Positions 11,752 through 24,637 are shown, counted from the first letter of the stretch. The stretch: DNA of 64,000 nt from Phytophthora colocasiae (GCA_018806915.1 JAGKQI010000098.1:3720001-3784000); one strand, 5' to 3'. The notes: generated from the sequence alone by a model not told the origin. Numbers and translations are program-made.

Positions 11752-14700
11752 AAGTACCATGTCATCTGTCCAAGATACCAAGATCTCCATCGACAAGTTC
11801 AACGGCGAGAACTACGCCACGTGGAACCGTTACATGCGTGGCGTGTTCCTGACCAAGTCGGTGTAGAATGTGGTGAACCGCGAGACGACGCCTACGTTCA
11901 CGGACTCCAGGGCCAAGGACGAGTATGTCAAGTCGAGCAACGTCGCCTTCGGTCTGATGCTCCTCCACATGGACGCGGACTACCATCATGTTGTCGACGA
12001 CTACGAGGAAGCCTGGGTCGCGTGGGCGCGCTTGCGTACCCTTTACGGTGGATCGCAGAAGGCTGGACGGATATATCTCAAGCGTCAGCTCTTCAGCATG
12101 GAGATGGCAGAAGGCGGAAACATCCTTCACCATTGCAACGAAGTCCTCAACATCAGCGCGAAGCTTAGCAGTATCGGCGCCAAGATGGAGGACGAGGATG
12201 TGGCGATCTGCTTGCTGCGCAGTCTGCCCAAGAGCTACGAGAACGTCGTGCTCAACATGGAGATGAGAAATGCAGAGCTGCGGACGCAAAATGTAGTGAA
12301 GGTGCTCACGAATGAGCATATCAAGCGACAAGGCGAGAAGACTGCGGCGGTGAAAATCGAGGAAGCAGCAAAGGCCTTCAACGCCGAGCGTCAAACTCGC
12401 CGGTGTGACTACTGCGGAAAATTGGGGCACCTGATCGACAAGTGCTGGACCAAGCAGAAAGAAGAAAATCGAGGAGCACGACGCGGCCGAGGTGGTCGCG
12501 GTGCCAGCAACGTTGAGTGGTGCGACGACGATGACGACTACATCGCGTTTGCAGTCTCCATGTCGACAGCGTGTGGAGTGTCGTCGGGCAAGAAGTTTCA
12601 AGGCTCATGGGCGATCGACAGTGGTGCAACCCACCACATTTGCAACGACAAGTCCAAGTTCATCGACATCAACTTGCGCGACGAAGGCGAACTCACAGTT
12701 GCCAACGGTCAAACGGCCAAGATTTTGGGAGTTGGTACCGTTGTGCAACAAGTGATTCTGCCCAACCGGAGTGTGCGCGACGTCCGAATCGAAGATGCTC
12801 TCTACGTGCCGAGTATGAACAAGAACCTGCTATCTGTGCCTCAGATCAACCGAGGTGGAGCCTTCAAGGTGGTGTTTGACGGCTCCGAGATGCACATTGC
12901 GCGCAAGTCGTCGAAGAAGATCGTTGCTTCCGCAGACCTGATCGACGGACTCTACTGGCTACGAGTACCCAAGGGTTCTGCCAATTCGACGACTACGGTC
13001 TCGATCAACAGTGTCGATCTTCATGCGCGGATGGGTCATGCTCCGAACGACGTGCTACGGAAGATGGTTTCGAGCGGCATGGTGACGGGCGCGAAAATGC
13101 CGACCTCGTCCAAGAACTCAAGCGGATGCCGCGGGTGTCAACAAGGGAAGATGGTCCAAAAACCCTTTCCGAGTAACCCGGACAAGCCCAAGTACAAGCC
13201 ATTCGAGTTCCTGCACTTCGACCTTTGTGGCCCCATGGAGAAAGAGTCGCTTGGTGGCAGCAAGTATCTACTGCTGATCACTGACGAAGCCAGCGGCTGC
13301 ATGACGGGGATTCTGTTTGCGCGCCAAGTCGGAGAGTGAAGACTGTCTGCGCAAGTTCATCGCTAAAGTGGAGCGCCAATTCGATACCAGGGTCAAGTTC
13401 GTGCGTCATGACGGTGCCAAGGAGTTCGCGACCAACTCGCTCAAGGCCTTTTACGACAATCATGGCATTGAAGTCCAGCCGACGGTTCGATATGCGCATC
13501 AGACGAATGCTACTGCGGAACGCGCCAACCGGACGATTGTGACTATCGGGCGCAGCATGCTTCACTTCGCACGTTTGGACAAGACGTTTTGGGCGGAAGC
13601 GGCGATGACGGCAATTTACATCAAGAATCGACTGCCGTCACCCAAGGTCCCAGGGAAGACGCCGTTTGAGATTGTGTACAAGAGGAAGCCCAACGTGAAG
13701 CACATGCGCGTTTTCAGGTGCAAGGCCTACGTCCTGACGCCGAAGGAGAAGCGACTCAAGTGGGACCCCAAGGCTCGTGAAGGAATTTTCATGGGCTATG
13801 AAGAGCGTTCGAAGGCGTATCGCGTTTATGACATCGAGGCGGGCCAGGTAGTGATTTCTCGCGATGTCACTTTCGACGAATCGACCTTCGACGACGCCAA
13901 TGTTGTTGTGGATGATGATGAAGATGTCGAAGATGCTGCGGATATCCTTGAAGACCTCGAGATTTCGAACGACCATGGAACGCGTGAATTCAAGCAGGCG
14001 GGAAACGCAAGGCTCGTTCTAATGCTGAGGATCGTGAACATGTTCGTCGACCGCGTCGCAGCGCTGGATTAGAAGAAGCAAGCGCTACGGACTCTGACCA
14101 TCAAGAAGCCAAATCTGAAGACAATGATGATGATGACTCGACTCAGCCGATGTACTGGCGTGCGAGTGCCAATGCAGTGGAGACGAGTGACAGCGCCGAG
14201 CCGAAGACGTTCCAAGATGCTGTGAGCGGCGAAGACCAAGTCCACTGGCGGAAGGCGATCCGAGCAGAACTCAAGTCGATGCGACTTCGTGGAGTGTTTC
14301 GTGGCGCCAAATTACCGAACAACCAACGCGCGGTCGGAACCAAGTGGGTGTTCAAGATCAAGCGTAAAGCCGACGGGTCCATCGAGAAGTACAAGGCTCG
14401 ACTCGTCGCGAAAGGATTTGTGCAGAAGTATGGCATCGACTACACCGAGACGTTTTCGCCGGTGGTCAAGTACGTCACGCTGCGAATGATCATCGCTGTG
14501 GCCAAGTTCTTCAATTGGCCTCTCGACCAACTTGATGTTGTCACGGCGTTCCTGTACGGCTTGATGAAGGAGAAGGTGTTCTGCAGTGTTCCAGAAGGCG
14601 TGGAACTTGATGACGGCTACGACTGCGTGGAACTGCTCAAGGCGATCTACGGTCTCAAGCAAGCTTCTCGAGTGTGGAATGAGACTTTTGACGAGTATGT

Positions 14701-15748
14701 GCGCTCCATCGGATTTCGCGTTTCGAGCTACGATCCGTGCCTCTACATCAAGATTGTCGATGGTGACTGCGTTCTGATGCTGGTGTACGTCGACGATGTT
14801 TTGGTGACCGGAAGCTCTTCGACGATCATTGCTGAAGTCAAGAAACAGCTCAAGGCACGATTCGAGATGACCGACAGCGGCAAATGTTCCTTCATTCTGG
14901 GGATTGAGGTGGTCGACAATGCGGATGGCAGTGTCACATTGAGTCAAGCTCGCTACATCAACGACATCCTGGAGCGCTTTGGCATGCAGAACTGCAAACC
15001 TGCTGCCAGTCCAGTTGACCTCAGCATGAAGCTCGTTGCCAGTGACGTCTCGACCAAGTTGGATGCGCCGTTCCGCGAAGCTGTCGGTGCTCTCATGCAC
15101 TTGATGACGTCGACTCGCCCGGACATTGCTTTTGCAGTTGGTTACGTTTCGCGCTTCATGGAGAACCCTCAAGTCGAGCACTGGATTGCAGTCAAGCGCA
15201 TCTTCCGTTACCTTCAGGGCACCAAGTCGCATGGACTCCGTTTTTCGCCGACCAAGGGAATCGACTTTCGTGGCTATTCGGATGCAGACTGGGCTGGTGA
15301 CCACAGTGACCGCAAGTCGACTTCGGGCTACCTGTTTCAAGTTCTTGGCGGACCTGTGTCGTGGGGATCCAAGAAACAATCGAGTGTGTCTCTTTCCACG
15401 AGTGAAGCCGAGTATATTGCGCTCAGTCTGGCAATCCAAGAAGGCAAGTGGGTGCACAAGCTTCTGTGTGAGATCCTCGACGCTGCAGGCGAAGACATCC
15501 CGGATCTGAAGATTTTCGAAGACAATCAGTCGTGCATCAAGATGACGAAGAACCCTGTGAACCATGGCCGCGCGAAGCACATCGACATCAAGTACCACCA
15601 CATCCGTGATGAAGTCAAGCGCGGTGAAGTGATCGTCGAGTACTGCGAGACCACGACCATGCTGGCCGACATCTTGACCAAGGGACTCGGCGGACCTCGT
15701 CACAAGGACTTAACGACGGCTCTTGGCGTTCAAGCGTGTTCGCATTGA
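11744..15748 (+). pseudogene. Copia Gag-Pol, copy 1 (one stop, two frameshifts)
   Basis: Same 4005-nt span as the intact copy. Defects against copy 3: a Trp codon changed to TAG at 11864-11866 near the Gag start; an extra G in a GGGG run at 13306-13309 that breaks the integrase; a missing G at 14000-14002 that restores the frame after it. The rest (knuckle [14 protein letters not shown], protease [15 protein letters not shown], RNase [10 protein letters not shown]) is preserved. Both indels lie in short G runs and could be sequencing errors; the TAG is a G-to-A substitution. Confidence 0.9.
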
Positions 15749-15755
15749 GAGGGGC
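15747..15755 (+). promoter_or_regulatory. Polypurine tract before LTR 2
   Basis: GAGAGGGGC directly before the LTR. The pol stop codon TGA (15746-15748) overlaps it. Confidence 0.75.
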
Positions 15756-16036
15756 TGTTGCAGGTGATCCAATACGATCCCGCAATGATTACGGTAAGAT
15801 GTTTACGCCACCGATGATTAGACGAGTAGGATGATTGGACGAGTACAGAATGTTGGTGATTGGATGCACCAAATGATTGGATGCAGACCAGGTAGAGAAA
15901 ACAGTGTAAGCTCATATCAATCAATCACTTCTGAATTTCCATTCTACCCCTCAAGTGACTTCCCTCGCCTCGGCCTCCTCGCCCCAAGCTTCGGCAGTCC
16001 TCCCTCGCAAGACAACCTCTACCACGACCTTCTTCA
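15756..16036 (+). repeat. Copia LTR 2 (shared by copies 1 and 2)
   Basis: 281 bp; one C fewer in a CCCC run near the 3' end than the other LTRs. Confidence 0.95.
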
Positions 16037-16048
16037 GGTTATGAGCCC
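16037..16048 (+). promoter_or_regulatory. Primer binding site, copy 2
   Basis: GGTTATGAGCCC next to LTR 2; as in copy 1. Confidence 0.75.
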
Positions 16049-19000
16049 AAGTACCATGTCATCTGTCCAAGATACCAAGATCTCCATCGACAAGTTCAAC
16101 GGCGAGAACTACGCCACGTGGAACCGTTACATGCGTGGCGTGTTCCTGACCAAGTCGGTGTGGAATGTGGTGAACCGCGAGACGACGCCTACGTTCACGG
16201 ACTCCAGGGCCAAGGACGAGTATGTCAAGTCGAGCAACGTCGCCTTCGGTCTGATGCTCCTCCACATGGACGCGGACTACCATCATGTTGTCGACGACTA
16301 CGAGGAAGCCTGGGTCGCGTGGGCGCGCTTGCGTACCCTTTACGGTGGATCGCAGAAGGCTGGACGGATATATCTCAAGCGTCAGCTCTTCAGCATGGAG
16401 ATGGCAGAAGGCGGAAACATCCTTCACCATTGCAACGAAGTCCTCAACATCAGCGCGAAGCTTAGCAGTATCGACGCCAAGATGGAGGACGAGGATGTGG
16501 CGATCTGCTTGCTGCGCAGTCTGCCCAAGAGCTACGAGAACGTCGTACTCAACATGGAGATGAGAAATGCAGAGCTGCGGACGCAAGATGTAGTGAAGGT
16601 GCTCACGAATGAGCATATCAAGCGACAAGGCGAGAAGACTGCGGCGGTGAAAATCGAGGAAGCAGCAAAGGCCTTCAACGCCGAGCGTCAAACTCGCCGG
16701 TGTGACTACTGCGGAAAATTGGGGCACCTGATCGACAAGTGCTGGACCAAGCAGAAAGAAGAAAATCGAGGAGCACGACGCGGCCGAGGTGGTCGCGGTG
16801 CCAGCAACGTTGAGTGGTGCGACGACGATGACGACTACATCGCGTTTGCAGTCTCCATGTCGACAGCGTGTGGAGTGTCGTCGGGCAAGAAGTTTCAAGG
16901 CTCATGGGCGATCGACAGTGGTGCAACCCACCACATTTGGCAACGACAAGTCCAAGTTCATCGACATCAACTTGCGCGACGAAGGCGAACTCACAGTTGC
17001 CAACGGTCAAACGGCCAAGATTTTGGGAGTTGGTACCGTTGTGCAACAAGTGATTCTGCCCAACCGGAGTGTGCGCGACGTCCGAATCGAAGATGCTCTC
17101 TACGTGCCGAGTATGAACAAGAACCTGCTATCTGTGCCTCAGATCAACCGAGGTGGAGCCTTCAAGGTGGTGTTTGACGGCTCCGAGATGCACATTGCGC
17201 GCAAGTCGTCGAAGAAGATCGTTGCTTCCGCAGACCTGATCGACGGACTCTACTGGCTACGAGTACCCAAGGGTTCTGCCAATTCGACGACTACGGTCTC
17301 GATCAACAGTGTCGATCTTCATGCGCGGATGGGTCATGCTCCGAACGACGTGCTACGGAAGATGGTTTCGAGCGGCATGGTGACGGGCGCGAAAATGCCG
17401 ACCTCGTCCAAGAACTCAAGCGGATGCCGCGGGTGTCAACAAGGGAAGATGGTCCAAAAACCCTTTCCGAGTAACCCGGACAAGCCCAAGTACAAGCCAT
17501 TCGAGTTCCTGCACTTCGACCTTTGTGGCCCCATGGAGAAAGAGTCGCTTGGTGGCAGCAAGTATCTACTGCTGATCACTGACGAAGCCAGCGGCTGCAT
17601 GACGGGATTCTGTTTGCGCGCCAAGTCGGAGAGTGAAGACTGTCTGCGCAAGTTCATCGCTAAAGTGGAGCGCCAATTCGATACCAGGGTCAAGTTCGTG
17701 CGTCATGACGGTGCCAAGGAGTTCGCGACCAACTCGCTCAAGGCCTTTTACGACAATCATGGCATTGAAGTCCAGCCGACGGTTCGATATGCGCATCAGA
17801 CGAATGCTACTGCGGAACGCGCCAACCGGACGATTGTGACTATCGGGCGCAGCATGCTTCACTTCGCACGTTTGGACAAGACGTTTTGGGCGGAAGCGGC
17901 GATGACGGCAATTTACATCAAGAATCGACTGCCGTCACCCAAGGTCCCAGGAAGACGCCGTTTGAGATTGTGTACAAGAGGAAGCCCAACGTGAAGCACA
18001 TGCGCGTTTTCAGGTGCAAGGCCTACGTCCTGACGCCGAAGGAGAAGCGACTCAAGTGGGACCCCAAGGCTCGTGAAGGAATTTTCATGGGCTATGAAGA
18101 GCGTTCGAAGGCGTATCGCGTTTATGACATCGAGGCGGGCCAGGTAGTGATTTCTCGCGATGTCACTTTCGACGAATCGACCTTCGACGACGCCAATGTT
18201 GTTGTGGATGATGATGAAGATGTCGAAGATGCTGCGGATATCCTTGAAGACCTCGAGATTTCGAACGACCATGGAACGCGTGAATTCAAGCAGGCGGGGA
18301 AACGCAAGGCTCGTTCTAATGCTGAGGATCGTGAACATGTTCGTCGACCGCGTCGCAGCGCTGGATTAGAAGAAGCAAGCGCTACGGACTCTGACCATCA
18401 AGAAGCCAAATCTGAAGACAATGATGATGATGACTCGACTCAGCCGATGTACTGGCGTGCGAGTGCCAATGCAGTGGAGACGAGTGACAGCGCCGAGCCG
18501 AAGACGTTCCAAGATGCTGTGAGCGGCGAAGACCAAGTCCACTGGCGGAAGGCGATCCGAGCAGAACTCAAGTCGATGCGACTTCGTGGAGTGTTTCGTG
18601 GCGCCAAATTACCGAACAACCAACGCGCGGTCGGAACCAAGTGGGTGTTCAAGATCAAGCGTAAAGCCGACGGGTCCATCGAGAAGTACAAGGCTCGACT
18701 CGTCGCGAAAGGATTTGTGCAGAAGTATGGCATCGACTACACCGAGACGTTTTCGCCGGTGGTCAAGTACGTCACGCTGCGAATGATCATCGCTGTGGCC
18801 AAGTTCTTCAATTGGCCTCTCGACCAACTTGATGTTGTCACGGCGTTCCTGTACGGCTTGATGAAGGAGAAGGTGTTCTGCAGTGTTCCAGAAGGCGTGG
18901 AACTTGATGACGGCTACGACTGCGTGGAACTGCTCAAGGCGATCTACGGTCTCAAGCAAGCTTCTCGAGTGTGGAATGAGACTTTTGACGAGTATGTGCG

Positions 19001-20045
19001 CTCCATCGGATTTCGCGTTTCGAGCTACGATCCGTGCCTCTACATCAAGATTGTCGATGGTGACTGCGTTCTGATGCTGGTGTACGTCGACGATGTTTTG
19101 GTGACCGGAAGCTCTTCGACGATCATTGCTGAAGTCAAGAAACAGCTCAAGGCACGATTCGAGATGACCGACAGCGGCAAATGTTCCTTCATTCTGGGGA
19201 TTGAGGTGGTCGACAATGCGGATGGCAGTGTCACGTTGAGTCAAGCTCGCTACATCAACGACATCCTGGAGCGCTTTGGCATGCAGAACTGCAAACCTGC
19301 TGCCAGTCCAGTTGACCTCAGCATGAAGCTCGTTGCCAGTGACGTCTCGACCAAGTTGGATGCGCCGTTCCGCGAAGCTGTCGGTGCTCTCATGCACTTG
19401 ATGACGTCGACTCGCCCGGACATTGCTTTTGCAGTTGGTTACGTTTCGCGCTTCATGGAGAACCCTCAAGTCGAGCACTGGATTGCAGTCAAGCGCATCT
19501 TCCGTTACCTTCAGGGCACCAAGTCGCATGGACTCCGTTTTTCGCCGACCAAGGGAATCGACTTTCGTGGCTATTCGGATGCAGACTGGGCTGGTGACCA
19601 CAGTGACCGCAAGTCGACTTCGGGCTACCTGTTTCAAGTTCTTGGCGGACCTGTGTCGTGGGGATCCAAGAAACAATCGAGTGTGTCTCTTTCCACGAGT
19701 GAAGCCGAGTATATTGCGCTCAGTCTGGCAATCCAAGAAGGCAAGTGGGTGCACAAGCTTCTGTGTGAGATCCTCGACGCTGCAGGCGAAGACATCCCGG
19801 ATCTGAAGATTTTCGAAGACAATCAGTCGTGCATCAAGATGACGAAGAACCCTGTGAACCATGGCCGCGCGAAGCACATCGACATCAAGTACCACCACAT
19901 CCGTGATGAAGTCAAGCGCGGTGAAGTGATCGTCGAGTACTGCGAGACCACGACCATGCTGGCCGACATCTTGACCAAGGGACTCGGCGGACCTCGTCAC
20001 AAGGACTTAACGACGGCTCTTGGCGTTCAAGCGTGTTCGCATTGA
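16041..20045 (+). pseudogene. Copia Gag-Pol, copy 2 (two compensating frameshifts)
   Basis: 4005 nt from the ATG in the primer binding site to the TGA at the polypurine tract. An extra G at 16939-16940, just after the protease DSGATHHI site, shifts the frame; a missing G at 17950-17951 after the integrase core restores it. About 1 kb covering the rest of protease and most of integrase is therefore out of frame. RT, RNase H and Gag read normally. Otherwise nearly identical to copy 3. Confidence 0.9.
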
Positions 20046-20052
20046 GAGGGGC
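20044..20052 (+). promoter_or_regulatory. Polypurine tract before LTR 3
   Basis: GAGAGGGGC, overlapping the copy-2 stop codon. Confidence 0.75.
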
Positions 20053-20334
20053 TGTTGCAGGTGATCCAATACGATCCCGCAATGATTACGGTAAGATGTT
20101 TACGCCACCGATGATTAGACGAGTAGGATGATTGGACGAGTACAGAATGTTGGTGATTGGATGCACCAAATGATTGGATGCAGACCAGGTAGAGAAAACA
20201 GTGTAAGCTCATATCAATCAATCACTTCTGAATTTCCATTCTACCCCTCAAGTGACTTCCCTCGCCTCGGCCTCCTCGCCCCAAGCTTCGGCAGTCCTCC
20301 CCTCGCAAGACAACCTCTACCACGACCTTCTTCA
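20053..20334 (+). repeat. Copia LTR 3 (shared by copies 2 and 3)
   Basis: 282 bp, TG...CA, same as LTR 1 and LTR 4 by inspection. Confidence 0.95.
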
Positions 20335-20346
20335 GGTTATGAGCCC
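20335..20346 (+). promoter_or_regulatory. Primer binding site, copy 3
   Basis: GGTTATGAGCCC. Its internal ATG (20339) opens the Gag-Pol frame. Confidence 0.75.
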
Positions 20347-23300
20347 AAGTACCATGTCATCTGTCCAAGATACCAAGATCTCCATCGACAAGTTCAACGG
20401 CGAGAACTACGCCACGTGGAACCGTTACATGCGTGGCGTGTTCCTGACCAAGTCGGTGTGGAATGTGGTGAACCGCGAGACGACGCCTACGTTCACGGAC
20501 TCCAGGGCCAAGGACGAGTATGTCAAGTCGAGCAACGTCGCCTTCGGTCTGATGCTCCTCCACATGGACGCGGACTACCATCATGTTGTCGACGACTACG
20601 AGGAAGCCTGGGTCGCGTGGGCGCGCTTGCGTACCCTTTACGGTGGATCGCAGAAGGCTGGACGGATATATCTCAAGCGTCAGCTCTTCAGCATGGAGAT
20701 GGCAGAAGGCGGAAACATCCTTCACCATTGCAACGAAGTCCTCAACATCAGCGCGAAGCTTAGCAGTATCGACGCCAAGATGGAGGACGAGGATGTGGCG
20801 ATCTGCTTGCTGCGCAGTCTGCCCAAGAGCTACGAGAACGTCGTACTCAACATGGAGATGAGAAATGCAGAGCTGCGGACGCAAGATGTAGTGAAGGTGC
20901 TCACGAATGAGCATATCAAGCGACAAGGCGAGAAGACTGCGGCGGTGAAAATCGAGGAAGCAGCAAAGGCCTTCAACGCCGAGCGTCAAACTCGCCGGTG
21001 TGACTACTGCGGAAAATTGGGGCACCTGATCGACAAGTGCTGGACCAAGCAGAAAGAAGAAAATCGAGGAGCACGACGCGGCCGAGGTGGTCGCGGTGCC
21101 AGCAACGTTGAGTGGTGCGACGACGATGACGACTACATCGCGTTTGCAGTCTCCATGTCGACAGCGTGTGGAGTGTCGTCGGGCAAGAAGTTTCAAGGCT
21201 CATGGGCGATCGACAGTGGTGCAACCCACCACATTTGCAACGACAAGTCCAAGTTCATCGACATCAACTTGCGCGACGAAGGCGAACTCACAGTTGCCAA
21301 CGGTCAAACGGCCAAGATTTTGGGAGTTGGTACCGTTGTGCAACAAGTGATTCTGCCCAACCGGAGTGTGCGCGACGTCCGAATCGAAGATGCTCTCTAC
21401 GTGCCGAGTATGAACAAGAACCTGCTATCTGTGCCTCAGATCAACCGAGGTGGAGCCTTCAAGGTGGTGTTTGACGGCTCCGAGATGCACATTGCGCGCA
21501 AGTCGTCGAAGAAGATCGTTGCTTCCGCAGACCTGATCGACGGACTCTACTGGCTACGAGTACCCAAGGGTTCTGCCAATTCGACGACTACGGTCTCGAT
21601 CAACAGTGTCGATCTTCATGCGCGGATGGGTCATGCTCCGAACGACGTGCTACGGAAGATGGTTTCGAGCGGCATGGTGACGGGCGCGAAAATGCCGACC
21701 TCGTCCAAGAACTCAAGCGGATGCCGCGGGTGTCAACAAGGGAAGATGGTCCAAAAACCCTTTCCGAGTAACCCGGACAAGCCCAAGTACAAGCCATTCG
21801 AGTTCCTGCACTTCGACCTTTGTGGCCCCATGGAGAAAGAGTCGCTTGGTGGCAGCAAGTATCTACTGCTGATCACTGACGAAGCCAGCGGCTGCATGAC
21901 GGGATTCTGTTTGCGCGCCAAGTCGGAGAGTGAAGACTGTCTGCGCAAGTTCATCGCTAAAGTGGAGCGCCAATTCGATACCAGGGTCAAGTTCGTGCGT
22001 CATGACGGTGCCAAGGAGTTCGCGACCAACTCGCTCAAGGCCTTTTACGACAATCATGGCATTGAAGTCCAGCCGACGGTTCGATATGCGCATCAGACGA
22101 ATGCTACTGCGGAACGCGCCAACCGGACGATTGTGACTATCGGGCGCAGCATGCTTCACTTCGCACGTTTGGACAAGACGTTTTGGGCGGAAGCGGCGAT
22201 GACGGCAATTTACATCAAGAATCGACTGCCGTCACCCAAGGTCCCAGGGAAGACGCCGTTTGAGATTGTGTACAAGAGGAAGCCCAACGTGAAGCACATG
22301 CGCGTTTTCAGGTGCAAGGCCTACGTCCTGACGCCGAAGGAGAAGCGACTCAAGTGGGACCCCAAGGCTCGTGAAGGAATTTTCATGGGCTATGAAGAGC
22401 GTTCGAAGGCGTATCGCGTTTATGACATCGAGGCGGGCCAGGTAGTGATTTCTCGCGATGTCACTTTCGACGAATCGACCTTCGACGACGCCAATGTTGT
22501 TGTGGATGATGATGAAGATGTCGAAGATGCTGCGGATATCCTTGAAGACCTCGAGATTTCGAACGACCATGGAACGCGTGAATTCAAGCAGGCGGGGAAA
22601 CGCAAGGCTCGTTCTAATGCTGAGGATCGTGAACATGTTCGTCGACCGCGTCGCAGCGCTGGATTAGAAGAAGCAAGCGCTACGGACTCTGACCATCAAG
22701 AAGCCAAATCTGAAGACAATGATGATGATGACTCGACTCAGCCGATGTACTGGCGTGCGAGTGCCAATGCAGTGGAGACGAGTGACAGCGCCGAGCCGAA
22801 GACGTTCCAAGATGCTGTGAGCGGCGAAGACCAAGTCCACTGGCGGAAGGCGATCCGAGCAGAACTCAAGTCGATGCGACTTCGTGGAGTGTTTCGTGGC
22901 GCCAAATTACCGAACAACCAACGCGCGGTCGGAACCAAGTGGGTGTTCAAGATCAAGCGTAAAGCCGACGGGTCCATCGAGAAGTACAAGGCTCGACTCG
23001 TCGCGAAAGGATTTGTGCAGAAGTATGGCATCGACTACACCGAGACGTTTTCGCCGGTGGTCAAGTACGTCACGCTGCGAATGATCATCGCTGTGGCCAA
23101 GTTCTTCAATTGGCCTCTCGACCAACTTGATGTTGTCACGGCGTTCCTGTACGGCTTGATGAAGGAGAAGGTGTTCTGCAGTGTTCCAGAAGGCGTGGAA
23201 CTTGATGACGGCTACGACTGCGTGGAACTGCTCAAGGCGATCTACGGTCTCAAGCAAGCTTCTCGAGTGTGGAATGAGACTTTTGACGAGTATGTGCGCT

Positions 23301-24343
23301 CCATCGGATTTCGCGTTTCGAGCTACGATCCGTGCCTCTACATCAAGATTGTCGATGGTGACTGCGTTCTGATGCTGGTGTACGTCGACGATGTTTTGGT
23401 GACCGGAAGCTCTTCGACGATCATTGCTGAAGTCAAGAAACAGCTCAAGGCACGATTCGAGATGACCGACAGCGGCAAATGTTCCTTCATTCTGGGGATT
23501 GAGGTGGTCGACAATGCGGATGGCAGTGTCACGTTGAGTCAAGCTCGCTACATCAACGACATCCTGGAGCGCTTTGGCATGCAGAACTGCAAACCTGCTG
23601 CCAGTCCAGTTGACCTCAGCATGAAGCTCGTTGCCAGTGACGTCTCGACCAAGTTGGATGCGCCGTTCCGCGAAGCTGTCGGTGCTCTCATGCACTTGAT
23701 GACGTCGACTCGCCCGGACATTGCTTTTGCAGTTGGTTACGTTTCGCGCTTCATGGAGAACCCTCAAGTCGAGCACTGGATTGCAGTCAAGCGCATCTTC
23801 CGTTACCTTCAGGGCACCAAGTCGCATGGACTCCGTTTTTCGCCGACCAAGGGAATCGACTTTCGTGGCTATTCGGATGCAGACTGGGCTGGTGACCACA
23901 GTGACCGCAAGTCGACTTCGGGCTACCTGTTTCAAGTTCTTGGCGGACCTGTGTCGTGGGGATCCAAGAAACAATCAAGTGTGTCTCTTTCCACGAGTGA
24001 AGCCGAGTATATTGCGCTCAGTCTGGCAATCCAAGAAGGCAAGTGGGTGCACAAGCTTCTGTGTGAGATCCTCGACGCTGCAGGCGAAGACATCCCGGAT
24101 CTGAAGATTTTCGAAGACAATCAGTCGTGCATCAAGATGACGAAGAACCCTGTGAACCATGGCCGCGCGAAGCACATCGACATCAAGTACCACCACATCC
24201 GTGATGAAGTCAAGCGCGGTGAAGTGATCGTCGAGTACTGCGAGACCACGACCATGCTGGCCGACATCTTGACCAAGGGACTCGGCGGACCTCGTCACAA
24301 GGACTTAACGACGGCTCTTGGCGTTCAAGCGTGTTCGCATTGA
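20339..24343 (+). CDS. Copia Gag-Pol polyprotein, intact (copy 3)
   Basis: 1334 residues in one frame, the full length for Ty1/Copia. In order: Gag (1-~215); zinc knuckle C221-X2-C-X4-H-X4-C234; aspartic protease D292 in [12 protein letters not shown]; integrase HHCC near 425-470, then D493, D556 and E592, a DD35E spacing; a long acidic linker (~700-800); RT from ~865 with YVDD (D1017, D1018); RNase H with D1180 in [16 protein letters not shown] near 1220 and a late [11 protein letters not shown] motif. The frame is open ~87 nt further up into the LTR, but only from a GTG; the first ATG lies in the primer binding site. A second ATG five codons on is possible. The stop TGA overlaps the polypurine tract, so there is almost no untranslated internal sequence. 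It could be autonomous. Confidence 0.95.
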   Translation: MSPSTMSSVQDTKISIDKFNGENYATWNRYMRGVFLTKSVWNVVNRETTPTFTDSRAKDEYVKSSNVAFGLMLLHMDADYHHVVDDYEEAWVAWARLRTLYGGSQKAGRIYLKRQLFSMEMAEGGNILHHCNEVLNISAKLSSIDAKMEDEDVAICLLRSLPKSYENVVLNMEMRNAELRTQDVVKVLTNEHIKRQGEKTAAVKIEEAAKAFNAERQTRRCDYCGKLGHLIDKCWTKQKEENRGARRGRGGRGASNVEWCDDDDDYIAFAVSMSTACGVSSGKKFQGSWAIDSGATHHICNDKSKFIDINLRDEGELTVANGQTAKILGVGTVVQQVILPNRSVRDVRIEDALYVPSMNKNLLSVPQINRGGAFKVVFDGSEMHIARKSSKKIVASADLIDGLYWLRVPKGSANSTTTVSINSVDLHARMGHAPNDVLRKMVSSGMVTGAKMPTSSKNSSGCRGCQQGKMVQKPFPSNPDKPKYKPFEFLHFDLCGPMEKESLGGSKYLLLITDEASGCMTGFCLRAKSESEDCLRKFIAKVERQFDTRVKFVRHDGAKEFATNSLKAFYDNHGIEVQPTVRYAHQTNATAERANRTIVTIGRSMLHFARLDKTFWAEAAMTAIYIKNRLPSPKVPGKTPFEIVYKRKPNVKHMRVFRCKAYVLTPKEKRLKWDPKAREGIFMGYEERSKAYRVYDIEAGQVVISRDVTFDESTFDDANVVVDDDEDVEDAADILEDLEISNDHGTREFKQAGKRKARSNAEDREHVRRPRRSAGLEEASATDSDHQEAKSEDNDDDDSTQPMYWRASANAVETSDSAEPKTFQDAVSGEDQVHWRKAIRAELKSMRLRGVFRGAKLPNNQRAVGTKWVFKIKRKADGSIEKYKARLVAKGFVQKYGIDYTETFSPVVKYVTLRMIIAVAKFFNWPLDQLDVVTAFLYGLMKEKVFCSVPEGVELDDGYDCVELLKAIYGLKQASRVWNETFDEYVRSIGFRVSSYDPCLYIKIVDGDCVLMLVYVDDVLVTGSSSTIIAEVKKQLKARFEMTDSGKCSFILGIEVVDNADGSVTLSQARYINDILERFGMQNCKPAASPVDLSMKLVASDVSTKLDAPFREAVGALMHLMTSTRPDIAFAVGYVSRFMENPQVEHWIAVKRIFRYLQGTKSHGLRFSPTKGIDFRGYSDADWAGDHSDRKSTSGYLFQVLGGPVSWGSKKQSSVSLSTSEAEYIALSLAIQEGKWVHKLLCEILDAAGEDIPDLKIFEDNQSCIKMTKNPVNHGRAKHIDIKYHHIRDEVKRGEVIVEYCETTTMLADILTKGLGGPRHKDLTTALGVQACSH

Positions 24344-24350
24344 GAGGGGC
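24342..24350 (+). promoter_or_regulatory. Polypurine tract before LTR 4
   Basis: GAGAGGGGC overlapping the stop codon at 24341-24343; primes plus-strand synthesis. Confidence 0.75.
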
Positions 24351-24632
24351 TGTTGCAGGTGATCCAATACGATCCCGCAATGATTACGGTAAGATGTTTA
24401 CGCCACCGATGATTAGACGAGTAGGATGATTGGACGAGTACAGAATGTTGGTGATTGGATGCACCAAATGATTGGATGCAGACCAGGTAGAGAAAACAGT
24501 GTAAGCTCATATCAATCAATCACTTCTGAATTTCCATTCTACCCCTCAAGTGACTTCCCTCGCCTCGGCCTCCTCGCCCCAAGCTTCGGCAGTCCTCCCC
24601 TCGCAAGACAACCTCTACCACGACCTTCTTCA
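24351..24632 (+). repeat. Copia LTR 4 (3' end of array)
   Basis: 282 bp ending CTTCTTCA. Next bases are the right GGGCG duplication, not a primer binding site, marking the end of the array. Confidence 0.95.
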
Positions 24633-24637
24633 GGGCG
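24633..24637. repeat. Target site duplication of the Copia array (right)
   Basis: GGGCG, matching 11453-11457. Confidence 0.9.

Larger units (their letters stand above)
11458..24632 (+). mobile_element. Tandem trimer of a 4.58-kb Ty1/Copia element
   Basis: Four LTRs (11458, 15756, 20053, 24351) alternate with three internal regions, so adjacent copies share an LTR. The whole 13.2-kb block is flanked by one GGGCG duplication, which implies one insertion followed by expansion, most simply by unequal LTR-LTR recombination. The copies differ by a handful of substitutions and a few one-base indels in short homopolymers. Gag, protease, integrase, RT and RNase H lie in one frame in the order PR-IN-RT-RH, diagnostic of Copia. 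Confidence 0.93.

Noticed and set aside
14312..15703. 463-codon antisense frame in Copia RT/RNase H (also 18609-20000 and 22907-23974)
   Set aside because: It mirrors strongly conserved RT/RNase H codons with G/C third positions; the peptide is low-complexity and has no start context. Unlike the Gypsy antisense frames it has no sequence of its own.
20252..20338. Copia Gag-Pol starting inside the LTR
   Set aside because: The frame is open there, but its first codon is GTG; the first ATG is at 20339.
20357..21196. 279-codon antisense frame over Copia gag (repeated in each copy)
   Set aside because: Shadow of the conserved gag frame; its apparent conservation only reflects copy identity.
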